Shown in pieces: positions 1 through 12,120 of a DNA stretch of 64,000 nt. Source of the stretch: Apostichopus japonicus (Eukaryota > Echinodermata > Holothuroidea > Aspidochirotida > Stichopodidae); contig NC_092568.1 in assembly GCF_037975245.1 (NCBI RefSeq), positions 2,170,001 through 2,234,000 of the forward strand. The letters are read 5' to 3'. A model generated the notes under the pieces. It was not told where the DNA came from. It did not search any database and saw nothing but the letters and a program-made list of their open reading frames with translations. How positions within the stretch are numbered: position 1 is the first letter of the stretch; each line of letters starts with the position of its first letter. The translations under genes and the position numbers were made by a program.

Positions 1-3000
1 TAAATATTTTCACCAATTAAGTGAATGTTTACTGGCGCGTAAGTTACCAATTTTGTCGTTCGTTCAAAGACGCTTTTATGGGAAATATATACAATATTTG
101 GTTTACGAAATGATCTTTGTTACTTGAGATTGACAAGGTGATTGAATGATTCAACTTAATGTGTTCACGCTGATAAAAGTGCACTTAATGAATGGAATTT
201 GATAACGAATGGTCTATAAAACAAGAGACCACAAATCAACGATAAACTTGCCGTTTAATCATATATAGTCCAATCGACCCTTTGACCAAATATTTGCCCT
301 AAATGAATGTAAAGTTAACGAACTGCTAATATCTATATCGAAATTATCCTCATGAAAGATAGTTAACAGAGAGTGTTTGATTAAAAGCTTCAGTTCTTGA
401 TTCAGACCAGAGATGTTACAGAACTATGATGAAGAATACCTTCAAGGAAAAAATTCAGACACGTATTTGCCAAGACCTTAATAATGCATTTATTGGAAAT
501 TTACAAACTGCGAATAGAGCCTGATGTGCAGGATTCATTTAAAAAAAAAACTTAATTGTATGCTAATGATAAGCGGAACACTGATGTTTATACTAAGAAT
601 GAAGAAGAAGAAAAACAACTTGTCTATAGTCTGTTTGAAGGGAAGTTTGAATCTTTGTGCATTCTCCCTTAGTTGAGTTTGAAACGCAATTACTGTCAAC
701 TGTTATAGGCTATAAACAAACTAACTGATAATTAATTGATGAAGTGTCAAAACAGGTATAGCACACAATGCATGTAGAAAAAAAAGGTTAAAAAACACAT
801 TTAACGTAGTTTTGGCCACATATTATAAAGTAGGAATATTGTGTCGTGAACAGAAGAATCACAATAGTCGTTAAAGCAAACAATATAGTTCGGCTTGCTG
901 TGACCGAATTTATACTTTTTTTTTCCATTTTGAAAGCATAATTATATCTATGACAAGCCAAATGCTCAATAGCCTGAGTGAGATATTCCAGGTTTATAGG
1001 TCGAAGAATAAGGATTATCAACCAAAAAATCCATACTTTTCAACGTTACGATAAAGGAAAAAAAACCAGGAATATCGCCAATAAACTTTGATTATCAATA
1101 GAAAATATTGGATTATGAATAAAAGATCTTGGATTATGAATAGAAGATCTTGGATTATCGGTCGATATATTTGAATTTTCGACAAAAACCTGGAATATCA
1201 ATAGATTTTCGAGGTATATCTATACCGAGGCACCCGGATTATTGGCGAAAAACCTGCCTTAACGGTGGGTATTCCAAGATATTCTCGAGAAAATCCAGGT
1301 TCATCGGCGATAATCGTAGATTATTGGTCGGATATCCATGTTTATCAGTCGAAAATCCAGATTTACCGAACGATAATCCATGTTAATTGATCGAAAATCC
1401 AGGTTTATCATCGATAGAAGATCCAGGTTTATCAGACGAAAATCAACGGTTTGAACCGATAATCCAGGTTTTCCAAGTGATAATCTAGGTTTATCTGTGA
1501 AAAACCTGGATTTTCCGTCGATAATCGTGGTTTTTCAAACGATAATCCAAGTTTTTCATCGATAATCCAACTTAAACGGTGATAGTCCAGGTTTTCGAGT
1601 GAGGTTCCAGGTTTATCGTTCAAAAACCTGGACTTTACGTTGATAAACCTGGATTATTGGTCAATATTCCAGGTTTATCGGTCCACATTAAGTTCCTTCG
1701 AAAACCCTGGAATCTCTATCTATTGGGCAATCAGATTGCATATGTATCTGACCCTTTGTGGGTCAATTTAAATGCGTAATCGATGACGTATAATGTCCAA
1801 GAAACGGCTACGTAATCCCATCTTAAACTCTCTTCAAAAACACTTAAGAGGACAGTGGATATATAGTCCAGAAGTGGAGTCTATATTACCATGAAAGAAC
1901 TATGCTGGTATTTCAAACAGTACACACAATAGCATTACGATTCTCTGACTGATATCGTGTGCTCTACCTAACCAGCGTTATAGATTCTGTAATGATAATT
2001 ATAAATCTCGGGATTGGCATGGCAACCTACAGTGCACTCAAACCATGGAACTATTCCCCTGTCGAGAGAACTATCACAAGGCTCCTTTGGAGACAAAATG
2101 TACAGCATAATAACACCAATGGATTGGACTCATACATCTTGATAATTACACAACATGAAGTTGAGAATTCAATTATACCCATGTTTACGAAAATATACAG
2201 CATAATAACACCAAAGGATTGGACTCGGGCACCTTGCTAATTACATACCACGAAGTTGAGACAGCAGTTATACCCTTGTATTACGTCGGATACATGGAAA
2301 TACACGCCATTTAGTATCATGTGGAGCAGATCTGGATCTCAGTGTAAGCTGGGGTCATTTGATATCCCAAGTCTTTGCTGCTGATTGGTTAAGCAATTAA
2401 AATAAGAACAAGTTGGTAAGTTTAATATGAACACGGCTATGCATGACCAACACAGGCACAATGTTTCTTGCTGAAAAACCTGCCAGAAAGTAAACCACAA
2501 ATTTTATTACTAGCTGCCCCGTTCTGTTCCAAAATGGCGGTCATCCCTACACGTGTGTTATGGTAATGGGGTGGGGGAGGTGACACTTGAAAACATAGCT
2601 TTTTAAGTTTTGGTTTGTAACTTCTTTGTTTTATTTTTCAAATTTATTTGAGCATTCCATCACCTTGGCTAAATCTGAGTCTTGAAGGAAAATATTGTTC
2701 AAATTGTCAATTCGAGGCCAATTAATTTCAAGAAATACAATGAGAAATGTTTAGCGTATTTGTCACGACATATGGAACATATTAGAATGAGAATATAATT
2801 CACACATATATACATATAATATACACATAATATAGTTCGACATATTTCTACTGATTGTGATCAGCCGTTATAAACGAATAATATACGAAATCAGTCAATC
2901 ATTCTCTTAAGACCCTTACCATCACTTGTACACCATCTCAACAGAATCATCAAGCATGCCGAACTGCAGGTATATTGCAAATGTTAACCAGAATCACGTC

Positions 3001-3519
3001 CCAAAAATATGATAGAACTCAATAGTTGAAGTCACTCCTATATCAAACCATCATCATGCAACTACCACCTGAAATTATTTTTCACCAAATAGCCATATAT
3101 ATATTTATCTAACGGAAAGTAGCAAGTTTTTCGTAGCTTTACCAAGCCAACATGCATGGAGAAATGTTCAAAATAATGAGATACATATGGTGTCCTTGAT
3201 CAGCGACCCCAACACAATGAAAAAAAGTTAAAAGTAATTATTAACACAACATTGAGTGTATAGCTGCTTAATGACATATCTTTTATAAAATAAGATGTTT
3301 AAAGATTTTTTCTTTCTATGCCTTATTATCATTATTTTCAGTAAAAATTATCAGCATATGAAATTCACATGTTGATGATAAAAATTCATTTAGGATTAGA
3401 TCTGTGAATACAACAATACTACGGACGTAATGTGGAATGAAGTTAAAGTTGGTGCGGTGTCTTACTGCCAGAGTTGACCATATATAGGCTAACTGTACAA
3501 TATATATATTATTGTCCTC
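1..3519. repeat. Segmental duplication block A, 3' flank of GPCR-A
   Basis: This stretch has no credible gene. It aligns almost base for base with 33735-38047, the flank of GPCR-B, so it is the left part of a duplicated block that continues through GPCR-A exon 2 to about 4270. Differences from the other copy include a 318-bp insertion there (33973-34290) and about 400 bp near 36440-36830 that is missing here. Short open frames inside it are not conserved as proteins. It holds a degenerate repeat at 1021-1725, listed separately. Confidence 0.85.
1021..1725. repeat. Degenerate direct-and-inverted short repeat
   Basis: About 700 bp built from variants of GATAATCCAGGTTTATC and its reverse complement (AAACCTGGATTATC), spaced roughly 25-30 bp apart. 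Both orientations are interleaved, so the stretch could fold into many small hairpins. The second copy is at 35150-35840 with the same order of variants. Open frames through it (for example 1432-1623 minus) give low-complexity peptides and look like by-products of the repeat. Confidence 0.7.
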
Positions 3520-4243
3520 TTATGTCAGCATTGGAGATGAAATATGCGACACCTTCGATACAGTCGTCCCACCAGTTCCCATATCTACCATCAGGGTACT
3601 GATTTCTTTATTCTTATTCAATGCCCCGCTTTGTCTTCTAACCTTTTTACTCCGTGTCAAGCATCTCATGGCATCCATCATACCACGGTGAAAGTCCTTG
3701 TTTCGTCTTGCGTAAATGATTGGGTTTACCAGAGAATTGACGAAAGCTATATATTCGCAAACAGTTTGCACTATTATCAAAACGACGGCACTATAAGTAA
3801 AATAAATTTCGAAAAAGAATTGAAAACTGGTCGGAAGCCAGCAAATACCAAATGCGCCTACGACGATCGTCATGGTAACCAGACCCCTAGCACGTGATCT
3901 TGCATCACTGTTATCATTGTCGCTATTAACTTTGTTCTGCGATGTCAATTGACTATGATTGCGTATATGTTGCATGGCACGCCGAAGTAAAATGGCGTAC
4001 AAGAAAAGGATACCAATAAAGTACACAGGAATGAAAATCGCTATAACTAGTAGGACCGTAGCTATGTCGTTGTCGCCACCATGATCGCCATCACAAACCC
4101 ATTGGTCCCCCTCACCACCGGGAACCAAGAAGGGTACAACTCCAAGTAAGATATTGTAGATCCATATGATGAAGATTGCAATCTTTGCTCGTAGAGGTGT
4201 AACAATAGTTACATAGCGAAGAGGGCAATACACCGAAATTAAT
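3520..4243 (-). CDS. GPCR-A exon 2 (TM4 to C-terminus), class A GPCR
   Basis: Second coding exon of a rhodopsin-family receptor, an integral plasma-membrane protein expected to couple to G proteins; the ligand is unknown. The acceptor reads TTTTCTTTACAG then ATTAATTTCGG. Joined to exon 1 at 12567-12940 it completes Arg125 of the DR motif and gives a 365-aa protein of normal family length. Visible parts: the loop after DR with CPLRY; TM4 about 146-164; ECL2 Cys175 (WVCDG), expected to pair with a Cys before TM3; TM5 about 185-210 with a conserved Pro; TM6 with CWLP at 259-262; TM7 with NPIIY at 298-302; and a basic tail ending near SSPMLT. The third loop carries KVNSD, absent from GPCR-B. The Asp expected for amine binding in TM3 is Gly107, so a classical aminergic receptor is unlikely. 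Confidence 0.88.
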
Positions 4244-4270
4244 CTGTAAAGAAAAGACAAAGAAATAAGA

Positions 4271-4703
4271 AAAAGACATCTGGCTACAAGGGTCAAGGAG
4301 CACTTATCTGACAAATCTGCAATCTATGAGCATATCACTCACTGTATAGACTGCCGAACAGCTAACATCACCAACTTTAGTGTCATAGACAGCGGCTATA
4401 CAGACTTTGAAATTAAAATTAAGGAGGCACTGTACATCAAGAAACTCAAACCCGTTTTAAACAATCAACTATTTCAACATGGATCGTCATTTATACTCAA
4501 CTTATTTTAGAACCTCCCATATCTTTGAACACGCATAGTCATCATTAATACTACTACAATTTTCGTATGCACTATACATAAGCGATTTTCTTATCTATTT
4601 CCTGACGAGGAAGATGTGAAATCTTCGAAAACGTTTGAATATACATTACTATGACTTTCATCAACTGTGTCGTTTTATTTGTTCGTTTATATGGTTCTAC
4701 AAA
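4271..4703 (+). mobile_element. 5'-truncated Penelope-like 3' end, upstream tandem partner
   Basis: The fragment starts abruptly inside the C-terminal coding region (frame of AAAAGACATCTGGC) and runs through the stop and 3' UTR to GGTTCTACAAA. It matches 9313-9746 and 11193-11626. At its end the next, longer copy of the element starts directly. Penelope-like elements are known to insert as partial head-to-tail tandems whose upstream truncated copy acts as a pseudo-LTR, and this arrangement fits. The left junction interrupts sequence continuous in the GPCR-B block (near 38783). Confidence 0.75.
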
Positions 4704-6260
4704 TGTAAAACTCTTCCTAAATTTTACTACCAATTGAGCAAGAAGAGAAGCATTCCTGTGAAGGAGTTCCGCGAATTTGAACGCACAGCCAACGGTTACG
4801 CAAAACTTCAACTAGACATACAATATTTTGAAGACTGTGAATACCTTGGATTGTTTCCGAAGTTCTTACGTGTGAAAGCTCCCAAACTGAAAATCTATGA
4901 AAATGTCAACGATACCATACGGTCATCAGTATTGCGTAAACAGGTGTCACTACTCAAGAAAGATTCATACTCCAAACGTAATGTATATGAGACACTGAAA
5001 CGGACATTTGAGCAGCACCTAACATTTTTTGAGGTTCACACCCTTATCGCGAAATTGAATGCCAGCGTTAAACAAGTAACATTGAATATCAGCAGAAAAC
5101 ATCAGCGGAAATGATTGACACTATGGAGATCTCAACGACACCCAACACCAGACTGTCTGATCAACTGCAGCCACAGGACCCTAACTATAAAAGAGGAAGA
5201 AGCACTCCGTTATGGCCTGAAGCACCACATCCTGCCCCGTTCATTAAACGAGATCGATGTGAAAACGGCAGTGGAGAAGCAGGTATACCACCTAAAGAAG
5301 GAGACTGGAGTTCTACCCGCCCAATTCCTGGAAGTAGTCAGACACTCGACACTGAAATTTTTGAACTCTGCAAAGCAAATATGCCGCAAGAAACAAAACA
5401 GAGAGTTGCATAGGACGTTACAGTCTTTAAGCAAGGATGACAGCATCAAACTATGCAAATTTGATAAAGGAAATGTTTTGCTTATAATTAATAACCAGGA
5501 GTATTATGCTAAACTTGACACTCTGGTTTCGGATCAAGCAAAATTTAAAGAAATTAAAGTAGACGAAGGTAAAGTACACCCAATTATATCTAAAGAAAAT
5601 TCGATAGTGAGATATTTGAACAGAAATGTGAAGAATTTCCTGCCTGATATTATTTTTTAAAATCTTATCACTTCTGGCAGTCAACCTGGGAAAATTTATG
5701 TGCTGGCTAAGGTTCACAAAGAAAATACGCCACTCAGACCTGTTGTCTCAATGATCAGTACTGCTGAATACAAACTTGCAAAATATCTTGTAAACATCAT
5801 AAAAGTCAGTATGCCAACTACCTATATGTTGGATTCAACTGCTTCTTTCATAGAACGACTAAATTCTTTTAATTTCAAACCATCCCACCAACTTGTGAGT
5901 TATGATGTGGTTTCATTGTTCACTAATATCCCTCTAAATGAAACTATTGATATTGCTTGTGAATATGTCTACAGGCAAGATTCAAGGCCTTCTTATCCTA
6001 AAGAGGTTTTCAAAAAGTTACTACAGATTGCAACAGGTGGTTATTTCCTCCATAAAGGGAAATTATACTGTCAAATTGATGGGGTAACAATGGGTAGCCC
6101 TCTGGGTCCAGTTTTGGCTAATTTTTTCCTTGCTCATTTAGAAAACATTTTCATGACTCATAGTACTGATTATGGCCCTGTGTTGTACCTCAGGTATGTG
6201 GATGACATTTTCTGTGTGTTTAATTCTTTGGATCATGTTCACAGTTTCCTTGGTTTTCTT
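4704..6260 (+). pseudogene. Penelope-like reverse transcriptase, N-terminal part, broken
   Basis: One reading frame (frame of 4635) runs through with in-frame stops at 5112-5114 and 5658-5660. It encodes the N-terminal region and the reverse transcriptase core of a Penelope-like retroelement. RT landmarks: SYDVVSLFTNIPL (catalytic Asp, motif A), GVTMGSPLGPVLANFF (motif B) and RYVDDIFCVF (motif C with the Asp pair). The frame is cut a few codons after motif C by a minus-strand LINE at 6261-8700; the protein resumes at 8701. With two nonsense codons and the insertion, this copy cannot make a full protein. No clear start codon can be chosen, because the frame runs in from the upstream tandem copy. 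Confidence 0.85.
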
Positions 6261-8700
6261 TCGTTTCGTTTCGTTTATTTCACTTTTTTTCTTTTTTACA
6301 ATTACATTCACAATAATGTATAATACCAATGTCAAAGAAAGAAAAAAAGCATGGAAAATCTGAAAAAGCTACGCTTGTACACTCATAAAGTGCAGATTCA
6401 CCATGAACAAATTAAATACAATACGCTAACTACACCCCCCCCCCTCCCCCACTTCCCAAACGGGAAGCACAAGTAGCATTATTAAATGTGATAACTTGAA
6501 CGCATATATTACAAATCATTGTTTAACAAATATAGCTTCAGTTGCTTTATGAATATTGATAAGGTTGGTGATTTTTTAAGTTTGGGTTCGAGAGTATTCC
6601 AAAATGTGGCACCAGTAAATCTTACAGACTTAGTATTTAAAACTAATCGTGGGTAATCCAAATGAATGGCAGTTGAGTGTCTAGTGTTATAACTATGGAA
6701 TTGATTATTTAAATTAAAAAAATACTTAAACGGAGGTGGAAATAAATCATGAAGATATTTGAAAACAAAGCTTCCAAGTTGGAGTTGATATATGTCAAAA
6801 ACTGTTAAGATACTTAAGTTCTTAAAAATAGGAGTAGTATAACTAAGATAATCTGATTTGCTAATCAGTCGTATCAACTTCTTTTAAAACTAATCGTGGG
6901 TAATCCAAATGAATGGCAGTTGAGTGTCTAGTGTTATAACCATGGAATTGATTATTTAAATTAAAAAAAGACTTAAACGGAGGTGGAAATAAATCATGAA
7001 GATATTTGAAAACAAAGCTTCCAAGTTGGAGTTGATATATGTCAAAAACTGTTAAGATGCTTAAATTCTTAAAAATAGGAGTAATATGACTAAGATAATC
7101 TGATTTGCTAATCAGTCGTATCAACTTCTTTTGGAGCACAAATAATCTATTCAGGTGAACAGTATGCGCATTGCCCCAGAGAATATTACAGTACGAAAGA
7201 TGAGGATAAACCAATGTATAATAAAGGGATAATAATATCTGATGAGGAACCTGAAACCTAATTTTATAAAGAATGCCAATCGTCTTAGACACTTTAGTAC
7301 AAATATAATCAATGTGAGTTTTCCAGCTTAAGAGTGGGTCAAGTTGAACTCCAAGGAACTTAACGTTTTCTGTTTCATGTATAATTGTATTGTTCAAGAT
7401 AAGTTTTAGTTTGGGTTTGGTGGAATGGTAAGTGTGAAAAACTATGAAGTTAGTTTTATTGACATTAAGAGACAACTTATTAGCACAAAACCAATCTGCA
7501 ATAGCAGAAAGTTCATTATTTAAAATACGATTATATGCATTCAAATCATTATTCTTAAATAGTATGCTAGTGTCATCAGCAAAAAGACAAAATTTAAGAA
7601 TACTTGAACAATTAGGGAGATCATTGATATAAATGAGAAAAAGGAGCGGTCCTAGAATAGATCCCTGAGGAACACCACAAGTTATATTACAATAAGCTGA
7701 AACGTGTTCACCAATAATAACACTCTGTTTACGATCTGATAGGTAATTTCGAAACAACTGTAACGCAAGTCCCCTAATCCCATAATGACTTAGTTTGTTT
7801 AATAATATATCATGATTGACCGTATCAAAAGCTTTTGATAGGTCTATAAATATTCCAAGGGTAGACTGCTTATTATTAAAACCAGTAGTAATAAAATCAA
7901 TGACGTCAAGGCCAGCCATACTAGTTGAACGATTTTGACGAAAACCATACTGATTATCGGAAATTATGTTGTTGCTATTTAGAAAAGTTATAGTTCTGGA
8001 GTAAATAATTTTCTCAATTATTTTAGATAGAGAAGTGATCACTGAAATTGGTCTATAATTTGACAATTCATCAGTTTTACCTGTCTTAAATATAGGTGTT
8101 ACTCTAGCAAGTTTGGCAGAATTTGGGAATATACCAGTTGATAGTGAAATATTAAAAATATGAGATAATGGCCGGGCAATAACATGTGAAATAGATTGTA
8201 GAATGCGTACTGATATACCGTCAAACCCAGATGCAGAATTCCTCATAAGTTTACTGATAATATTGATAATTTCTGAAGGATTACTAGGAGACAAAAATAA
8301 AGAATTTGTACAAGAGCCTCTTAGGAAATCATTAAACACCGCATTACAAGTAGGAATTTTCTCAGCCAGGGAAGGACCGATTAGTGTAAAGAAATCGTTA
8401 AATGCGTTTGCAATATCATTCTCATTAGTCAAAACGCTTCCATTGTGATTAATCTTTGAAATTTTGTGTAACTTAGAATTGTTTGTAATTAGTTTATTAA
8501 TTATTTTCCATGTTTTATTCAAATTGTTTTTATTATTCTCAAACATATTAAGGTAATATAATTCTTTAGCCTTCCTGGTAACACTGGTTATTTAATCTCT
8601 GTAAACTGAATATTTGACTTTATTTTCAGGAGTAGGATTTTTTATATAATTCTTAAATAAATTATTCTTATGTCGAATAGATTTCAAAACACCTCTCCTT
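6261..8700 (-). mobile_element. Nested LINE of the Jockey/CR1 group, 5'-truncated
   Basis: A non-LTR retrotransposon inserted in reverse orientation into the Penelope-like RT gene. The main frame (8546 down to 6861) carries the RT domain: NYRPISVITSLSK, FIDLSKAFDTVNHDIL (motif A), GVPQGSILGPLLFLIYINDL (motif B) and FADDTSILF (motif C), then a C-terminal domain ending in NTRHS. Upstream codons for RRGVLKSIRHKNNLF continue to 8690, so the 5' end, including any endonuclease, is missing. The 3' end at 6261-6290 is a short TTTCG repeat typical of such LINE tails. A 247-bp tandem duplication shifts the C-terminus out of frame. The clade within the group cannot be fixed by eye. Confidence 0.85.
6639..7132 (-). 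repeat. 247-bp tandem duplication inside the LINE
   Basis: Units 6639-6885 and 6886-7132 are near-identical and cover the LINE C-terminal codons from about IRLISKSDYLS to DYPRLVL. Because 247 is not a multiple of 3, the long RT frame ends prematurely with EVDTTD, while the genuine C-terminus (ending LLNNDL) is left as a separate frame at 6509-6877. This copy is therefore inactive. Confidence 0.85.
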
Positions 8701-9746
8701 AACCAATAACATCCAAATTTGAAATTTACCCATGAAATTGGACCGAAACAGCTTGCTTTTCTTGACACAGAGGTGTGTTTACCCTCTGAAACTAACTCAT
8801 CATACAGTTCAATGGTCTATCGTAAGCCAACTAATACAAATGTAATTCTCAATTTCCATGCCATTTGTCCATGGGTTTGGAAGATCGGCTTAATTAATTG
8901 TTTCCTTAATAGGGCATTTGTTGTGTGCAGCAATTGGTCCTTATTCCATACAGAGGTCTCCAAATTAAAAGAGATTTTATACCATAATGGTTATCCCAGC
9001 AGGATTTTGGATGAGTGTGTATACAAATTCCTCAATAAGAAACTTAGTTCTGAAGTGGATAATCAGGATAAGGATGATGACAGTAAGTACATGATTACCA
9101 TTCCATTCATAGGTCACCCTTCACTAAATTTCAAGAGATCCTTAACTAAACATTTTAGAGGCGTTAACAAGAAGTGTATTATAGTTTTCAAAACGTTTAA
9201 AGTCAGTAATTACTTTTCCTTGAAAGATAAGACCCCCATGGCCCTTAAAGCCAATGTCATCTATTCATTTGAAGGTTCCTGTGATAAGAACCAAACTTAC
9301 ATCGGTAAGACTAAAAGACATCTGGCTTCAAGGGTCAAGGAGCACTTATCTGACAAATCTGCAATCTAAGAGCATATCACTCACTGTATAGACTGCCGAA
9401 CAGCTAACATCACCAACTTTAGTGTCATAGACAGCGGCTATACAGACTTTGAAATTAAAATTAAGGAGGCACTGTACATCAAGAAACTCAAACCCGTTTT
9501 AAACAATCAACTATTTCAACATGGATCGTCATTTATACTCAACTTATTTTAGAACCTCCCATATCTTTGAACATGCATAGTCATCATTAATACTACTAAA
9601 ATTTTCGTATGCACTATACATAAGCGATTTTCTTATCTATTTCCTGACGAGGAAGATGTGAAATCTTCGAAAACGTTTGAATATACATTACTATGACTTT
9701 CATCAACTGTGTCGTTTTATTTTGTTCGTTTATATGGTTCTACAAA
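8701..9746 (+). pseudogene. Penelope-like C-terminal part (RT thumb and GIY-YIG endonuclease), copy 1
   Basis: Continuation of the protein interrupted at 6260: HPNLKFTHEIGPKQLAFLDT follows directly from the codons before the LINE. It ends with a GIY-YIG-type endonuclease of the Penelope class: VIYSFEGSC followed by TYIGKTKRHLASRVKEH and a His/Cys cluster. Two stops break it: TAA at 8707-8709 (TTA in copy 2) and TAA at 9367-9369 (TAT in copy 2). Coding sequence would end at 9549-9551; 3' UTR runs to about 9746, where GPCR-block sequence resumes. Confidence 0.85.
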
Positions 9747-10141
9747 CTACGAAAGATTTCGTCCTACTTGTAAAACTTGTCTTTGAAAGATAATTGGGTA
9801 GCTATGTATTAACTCGCAATCATTGTAAATACTTATAATTATGACTAATTATGGCGTTATTGAAATGAAAGAAAATTGTTATTACTTTGGATCATAATAA
9901 AGCAGAATAATTGTTTTCGCTGTGATGTTTGTTCATTTGTTTGAATATTCTTGCTATTTTTGAGAGGGAGACAGATAAACATAACTTTAGTAATCTACAG
10001 ATCGAGTTTAAATGGATTTACTGATATGCTTCTATAAGGATAAATTGATGATGCCGCCGGTTCCTCAGGACAGACCTTAAATGGTAATGACAATCCATTG
10101 TGAAACAAATTGAAATGTATTATGAACATGCAATTTGGAGC

Positions 10142-10156
10142 CACACACACACACAC

Positions 10157-10205
<49 letters not shown>
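10142..10205. repeat. (CA)n(TA)n microsatellite
   Basis: A short CA run followed by about 24 TA units. It is the same locus as the longer tract at 12022-12119 in the second tandem copy. Its counterpart in the GPCR-B intron is at 39660-39770. Confidence 0.95.
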
Positions 10206-10206
<1 letters not shown>

Positions 10207-10580
10207 CTATTTTATTGCTAATGTTTATACACTTGTATCCTGTTTATGCAGAGTGTACCGTACAATACAAGAAATCCGCCCCTGTAGCCCCTATAAGACG
10301 TAACGTAATATCACAGTGCCAGGAATATTTGATTCGCAGGACATGCAGTGGTACGTAAGAAAAGGGTGAATATATTAATAAACCAGAAATATTGGTTAAA
10401 GCTTACGTAACAAAGCTCAAATGAAACTTACCATGCAGTACCACTCTGAAAGCACTTTATCTCTGAATATTTGAATAATATATATCTGAATATTTGACTT
10501 TATTTTCAGGAGTAGGATTTTTTATATAATTCTTAAATAAATTATTCTTATGTCGAATAGATTTCAAAACACCTCTCCTT

Positions 10581-11626
10581 AACCAATTACATCCAAATTT
10601 GAAATTTACCCATGAAATTGGACCGAAACAGCTTGCTTTTCTTGACACAGAGGTGTGTTTACCCTCTGAAACTAACTCATCATACAGTTCAATGGTCTAT
10701 CGTAAGCCAACTAATACAAATGTAATTCTCAATTTCCATGCCATTTGTCCATGGGTTTGGAAGATCGGCTTAATTAATTGTTTCCTTAATAGGGCATTTG
10801 TTGTGTGCAGCAATTGGTCCTTATTCCATACAGAGGTCTCCAAATTAAAAGAGATTTTATACCATAATGGTTATCCCAGCAGGATTTTGGATGAGTGTGT
10901 ATACAAATTCCTCAATAAGAAACTTAGTTCTGAAGTGGATAATCAGGATAAGGATGATGACAGTAAGTACATGATTACCATTCCATTCATAGGTCACCCT
11001 TCACTAAATTTCAAGAGATCCTTAACTAAACATTTTAGAGGCGTTAACAAGAAGTGTATTATAGTTTTCAAAACGTTTAAAGTCAGTAATTACTTTTCCT
11101 TGAAAGATAAGACCCCCATGGCCCTTAAAGCCAATGTCATCTATTCATTTGAAGGTTCCTGTGATAAGAACCAAACTTACATCGGTAAGACTAAAAGACA
11201 TCTGGCTACAAGGGTCAAGGAGCACTTATCTGACAAATCTGCAATCTATGAGCATATCACTCACTGTATAGACTGCCGAACAGCTAACATCACCAACTTT
11301 AGTGTCATAGACAGCGGCTATACAGACTTTGAAATTAAAATTAAGGAGGCACTGTACATCAAGAAACTCAAACCCGTTTTAAACAATCAACTATTTCAAC
11401 ATGGATCGTCATTTATACTCAACTTATTTTAGAACCTCCCATATCTTTGAACACGCATAGTCATCATTAATACTACTAAAATTTTCGTATGCACTATACA
11501 TAAGCGATTTTCTTATCTATTTCCTGACGAGGAAGATGTGAAATCTTCGAAAACGTTTGAATATACATTACTATGACTTTCATCAACTGTGTCGTTTTAT
11601 TTTGTTCGTTTATATGGTTCTACAAA
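10581..11626 (+). CDS. Penelope-like C-terminal region with GIY-YIG endonuclease, copy 2, intact frame
   Basis: An open frame from the duplication junction through to a stop at 11430-11432; its first Met codon is not a genuine element start. It encodes the post-RT region and the endonuclease: FTHEIGPKQLAFLDTEV, then VIYSFEGSC, TYIGKTKRHLATRVKEH and YEHITHCIDCRT, ending FILNLF. These motifs match the GIY-YIG endonuclease of Penelope-like elements, which nicks target DNA. The catalytic RT part is absent, so this is a fragment that kept its frame, not a functional gene. 3' UTR extends to 11626. Confidence 0.8.
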
Positions 11627-12021
11627 CTACGAAAGATTTCGTCCTACTTGTAAAACTTGTCTTTGAAAGATAATTGGGTAGCTATGTATTAACTCGCAAT
11701 CATTGTAAATACTTATAATTATGACTAATTATGGCGTTATTGAAATGAAAGAAAATTGTTATTACTTTGGATCATAATAAAGCAGAATAATTGTTTTCGC
11801 TGTGATGTTTGTTCATTTGTTTGAATATTCTTGCTATTTTTGAGAGGGAGACAGATAAACATAACTTTAGTAATCTACAGATCGAGTTTAAATGGATTTA
11901 CTGATATGCTTCTATAAGGATAAATTGATGATGCCGCCGGTTCCTCAGGACAGACCTTAAATGGTAATGACAATCCATTGTGAAACAAATTGAAATGTAT
12001 TATGAACATGCAATTTGGAGC

Positions 12022-12036
12022 CACACACACACACAC

Positions 12037-12119
<83 letters not shown>
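12022..12119. repeat. (CA)n(TA)n microsatellite, expanded
   Basis: Second-copy counterpart of 10142-10205, longer by 34 bp in its TA part. The single length difference between otherwise near-identical copies indicates replication slippage after the duplication. Confidence 0.95.

Positions 12120-12120
<1 letters not shown>

Noticed and set aside
1432-1623. Proline/Asn-rich 63-codon minus frame, also at 35544-35735
   Set aside because: It lies fully in the degenerate short repeat; the peptide periodicity is the DNA repeat read in frame.
3544-3897. Plus-strand frame of 117 codons, also at 38072-38425
   Set aside because: It is antisense to GPCR exon 2 and is conserved only because the receptor exon is.
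10100-10358. Frames containing runs of IYIYIY or YIYIYI
   Set aside because: These are (TA)n microsatellites; the same applies at 11990-12272, 13491-13948, 26092-26367 and 39617-39841.
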